Below are positions 62,158 to 64,000 of a DNA stretch of 64,000 nt, one piece after another. The stretch covers positions 186,001 through 250,000 of the forward strand of contig NZ_WBVP01000005.1 of assembly GCF_008933155.1 (NCBI RefSeq), read 5' to 3'. A model generated the notes under the pieces. It was not told where the DNA came from. It was given only the letters and a program-made list of their open reading frames with translations, and made no database searches. Both the position numbers and the translations under genes were made by a program. Numbering within the stretch: the stretch's first letter is position 1; every line of letters starts with the position of its first letter. This DNA is from Aliivibrio finisterrensis. GTDB taxonomy: Bacteria > Pseudomonadota > Gammaproteobacteria > Enterobacterales > Vibrionaceae.

Positions 62158-64000
62158 TTATGACGATTTTCGAACACGTAAATACCATTCTGCTAATAGA
62201 CGGACTTGTTTTTTGGTGTAGCCTTTTTCCATCATACGAGCCACGAAATCATCGTGCTTTTTCTGATCGTCAGTGGAGGTTTTTCCATTAAAGGAGATGA
62301 CAGGAAGTAAATCCTCGGTGTTTGAAAACATTTTCTTTTCGATAACGACACGCAATTTTTCGTAGCTGGTCCAGGTTGGGTTTTGTCCATTATTATTGGC
62401 TTTAGCACGAAGTACAAAGTTGACGATTTCATTCCTAAAATCTTTCGGGTTGCTTATTCCTGCTGTTTTTTCAATTTTTTCGAGCTCATCATTGAGTGCT
62501 GAACGGTCAAAAAGCTGTCCTGTTTCAGGATCTCGATACTCTTGGTCTTGAATCCAAAAATCTGCATAGGTGACGTAACGGTCAAAAATGTTTTGTCCGT
62601 ACTCAGAGTAAGATTCTAGGTAAGCGGTTTGAATTTCCTTACCAATAAACTCTACGTATTTAGGGACTAAGAAACCTTTAACGAACTCTGTGTATTTATC
62701 AGCAATATCTTGAGCAAATTGTTCTCGTTCAATTTGTTGTTCAATAACATAAAACAGATGAACGGGATTTGCTGCGACTTCGGTTTGGTCGAAGTTAAAT
62801 ACGCGTGAAAGGATCTTAAAGGCAAATCGTGTTGAAAGCCCAGACATTCCTTCATCAACTCCAGCAAAGTCACGGTATTCTTGGTAGCTTTTGGCTTTTG
62901 GATCTGTGTCTTTTAAGGTTTCACCATCATAAACGCGCATTTTAGAAAACAGTGAGGAGTTTTCGGGATCTTTAAGACGAGACAGTATCGAGAACTGAGC
63001 TAAAATATCCAAAGTACTTGGTGAGCAAGGCGCATGGAATAGTTCACTGTGTTCCAATAGCTTTTGATAGATTTTAATTTCTTCAGATACACGCAAACAA
63101 TAAGGGACTTTTACGATGTAAACCCTATCTAGAAAGGCCTCATTATTTTTGTTATTTCTGAAGGTTTGCCATTCTGATTCATTCGAATGAGCTAAAATCA
63201 TGCCATCAAAGGGCAGTGCAGATAAGCCTTCTGTGCCGTTGAAGTTACCTTCTTGGGTTGCTGTTAGTAGAGGATGAAGCACTTTAATTGGTGCTTTAAA
63301 CATTTCTACAAACTCCATTAAGCCTTGGTTGGCTTTACACAAGGATCCTGAATAACTATAAGCATCAGGATCATCTTGTGCATAATGCTCCAATTGACGA
63401 ATATCTACTTTACCAACAAGAGAGGATATATCTTGGTTGTTTTCATCTCCAGGTTCAGTTTTTGCTATCCCAATTTGCTCGAGAATTGATGGATGTATTT
63501 TGATTACTTTAAATTTAGTTATGTCGCCACCAAATTCATGTAATCTTTTTGCTGCCCATGGAGACATTATTGAGCGTAGGTTACGAGGTTCGATGCCGTA
63601 TTCTTTTTTTAGTAATTCACCATCTTCTATTACATCAAACAAACAGAAAGGGTGATCATTTACAGGGCTTCGTTCTCCATTGGCACTTAATATATAAATA
63701 GGCAATTTCTGCATTAAGCTTTTTAGTTTTTCAGCAATCGATGATTTACCGCCACCTACCGGCCCTAATAAGTAGAGCACTTGTTTGCGCTCTTCAAGAC
63801 CCTGAGCAGCATGCTTAAGATAAGACACAATTTGTTCAATTGGTTCTTCCATCCCGTAGAAGTCTTTAAAGCTCTCATAGCGAGAAATAACTCGGTTAGA
63901 AAAAATACGACTAAGCTGAGGATCAAGTGCAGTGTCTATGACTTCAGGTTCGCCAATCGCCATAAGGAGTCTTTCTGCTGCATTAGCATAAGCACTTTTG
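62158..64000 (-). CDS. yeaG: PrkA-type serine kinase YeaG (5' end outside the window)
   Basis: The reading frame continues through the right edge. The last bases encode KSAYANAAERLLMAIGEPEV, which matches the inside of E. coli YeaG, so the internal ATG at 63963 is not the start. About 614 of some 644 residues are present. Walker A is GPVGGGKSS, and GERSPVNDHPFCLFD and HSNESEWQTFRNNKNNEAF are PrkA blocks. PrkA-family kinases act in nutrient stress, and YeaG is tied to nitrogen starvation in E. coli. It heads yeaG-yeaH-ycgB. Confidence 0.96.
   Translation of the reverse strand, partial: KSAYANAAERLLMAIGEPEVIDTALDPQLSRIFSNRVISRYESFKDFYGMEEPIEQIVSYLKHAAQGLEERKQVLYLLGPVGGGKSSIAEKLKSLMQKLPIYILSANGERSPVNDHPFCLFDVIEDGELLKKEYGIEPRNLRSIMSPWAAKRLHEFGGDITKFKVIKIHPSILEQIGIAKTEPGDENNQDISSLVGKVDIRQLEHYAQDDPDAYSYSGSLCKANQGLMEFVEMFKAPIKVLHPLLTATQEGNFNGTEGLSALPFDGMILAHSNESEWQTFRNNKNNEAFLDRVYIVKVPYCLRVSEEIKIYQKLLEHSELFHAPCSPSTLDILAQFSILSRLKDPENSSLFSKMRVYDGETLKDTDPKAKSYQEYRDFAGVDEGMSGLSTRFAFKILSRVFNFDQTEVAANPVHLFYVIEQQIEREQFAQDIADKYTEFVKGFLVPKYVEFIGKEIQTAYLESYSEYGQNIFDRYVTYADFWIQDQEYRDPETGQLFDRSALNDELEKIEKTAGISNPKDFRNEIVNFVLRAKANNNGQNPTWTSYEKLRVVIEKKMFSNTEDLLPVISFNGKTSTDDQKKHDDFVARMMEKGYTKKQVRLLAEWYLRVRKSS

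Overview
The window is a stretch of AT-rich gammaproteobacterial chromosome from the Vibrionaceae. Aliivibrio (the Vibrio fischeri group) is my best guess, from gene content, gene order and protein resemblance; the species cannot be fixed from the sequence alone. The strongest family markers are the polar chemotaxis cluster with parC and parP, tandem fadL genes beside fadIJ, monomeric isocitrate dehydrogenase divergent from rluE, and yeaG-yeaH-ycgB together. I saw no tRNA or rRNA gene, CRISPR array, prophage, insertion sequence or integron. This is mostly core genome, so novelty is confined to intergenic elements, very small genes and a few regulatory links.

Layout. 1-7526 (+): the end of fliA, then cheY-cheZ-cheA-cheB-parC-parP-cheW and a DUF2802 gene, closed by a terminator. 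7813-14837 (+): the complete cytochrome c maturation operon ccmABCDEFGHI. 14945-15730: mlaA. 15809-23259: a fatty-acid locus with two fadL porins on the minus strand and fadIJ on the plus strand. Four FadR-like operators lie around it, and a candidate small RNA sits between fadL and fadI. 23383-28375: a cytoplasmic insulinase-family protease, sixA, smrB and prmB. 28427-28742 holds two candidate small genes before aroC (28976-30061). 30172-31452: two membrane proteins (TRIC/UPF0126 and MgtC-like). 31626-36532: epmC, yfcL, a HIT protein, lpxM, clcA and rlmA. 37043-40343: a KdgM-like porin, yfbU and fhs.

40559-48838: a CitA/CitB-type two-component system, ybaK, rssA and a DEAD-box helicase, then a tctCBA tricarboxylate transporter on the minus strand. 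The sensor keeps the Arg-x-Lys-Thr citrate-binding pattern of CitA, so it probably senses citrate and may control tctCBA. 49131-51960: a Cache-type chemoreceptor and a small lipoprotein. 52079-55270 (-): mnmA-hflD-purB. 55469-59131: a small acidic unknown protein, an overlooked 57-residue lipoprotein, rluE and icd. 59236-64000 (-): ycgB, yeaH and yeaG, the last cut by the window edge.

How the genes work together. FliA, the Che proteins and ParC/ParP give flagellar motility with polar chemosensory arrays, and the receptor at 49131 would feed into them. The ccm operon makes c-type cytochromes for respiration. FadL, FadI and FadJ import and degrade fatty acids under likely FadR control. CitAB, TctABC and Icd are a plausible citrate uptake and use set. 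LpxM and MlaA maintain the outer membrane. RlmA, RluE, MnmA, PrmB, EpmC, SmrB and YbaK all act on ribosomes, tRNA or translation factors.
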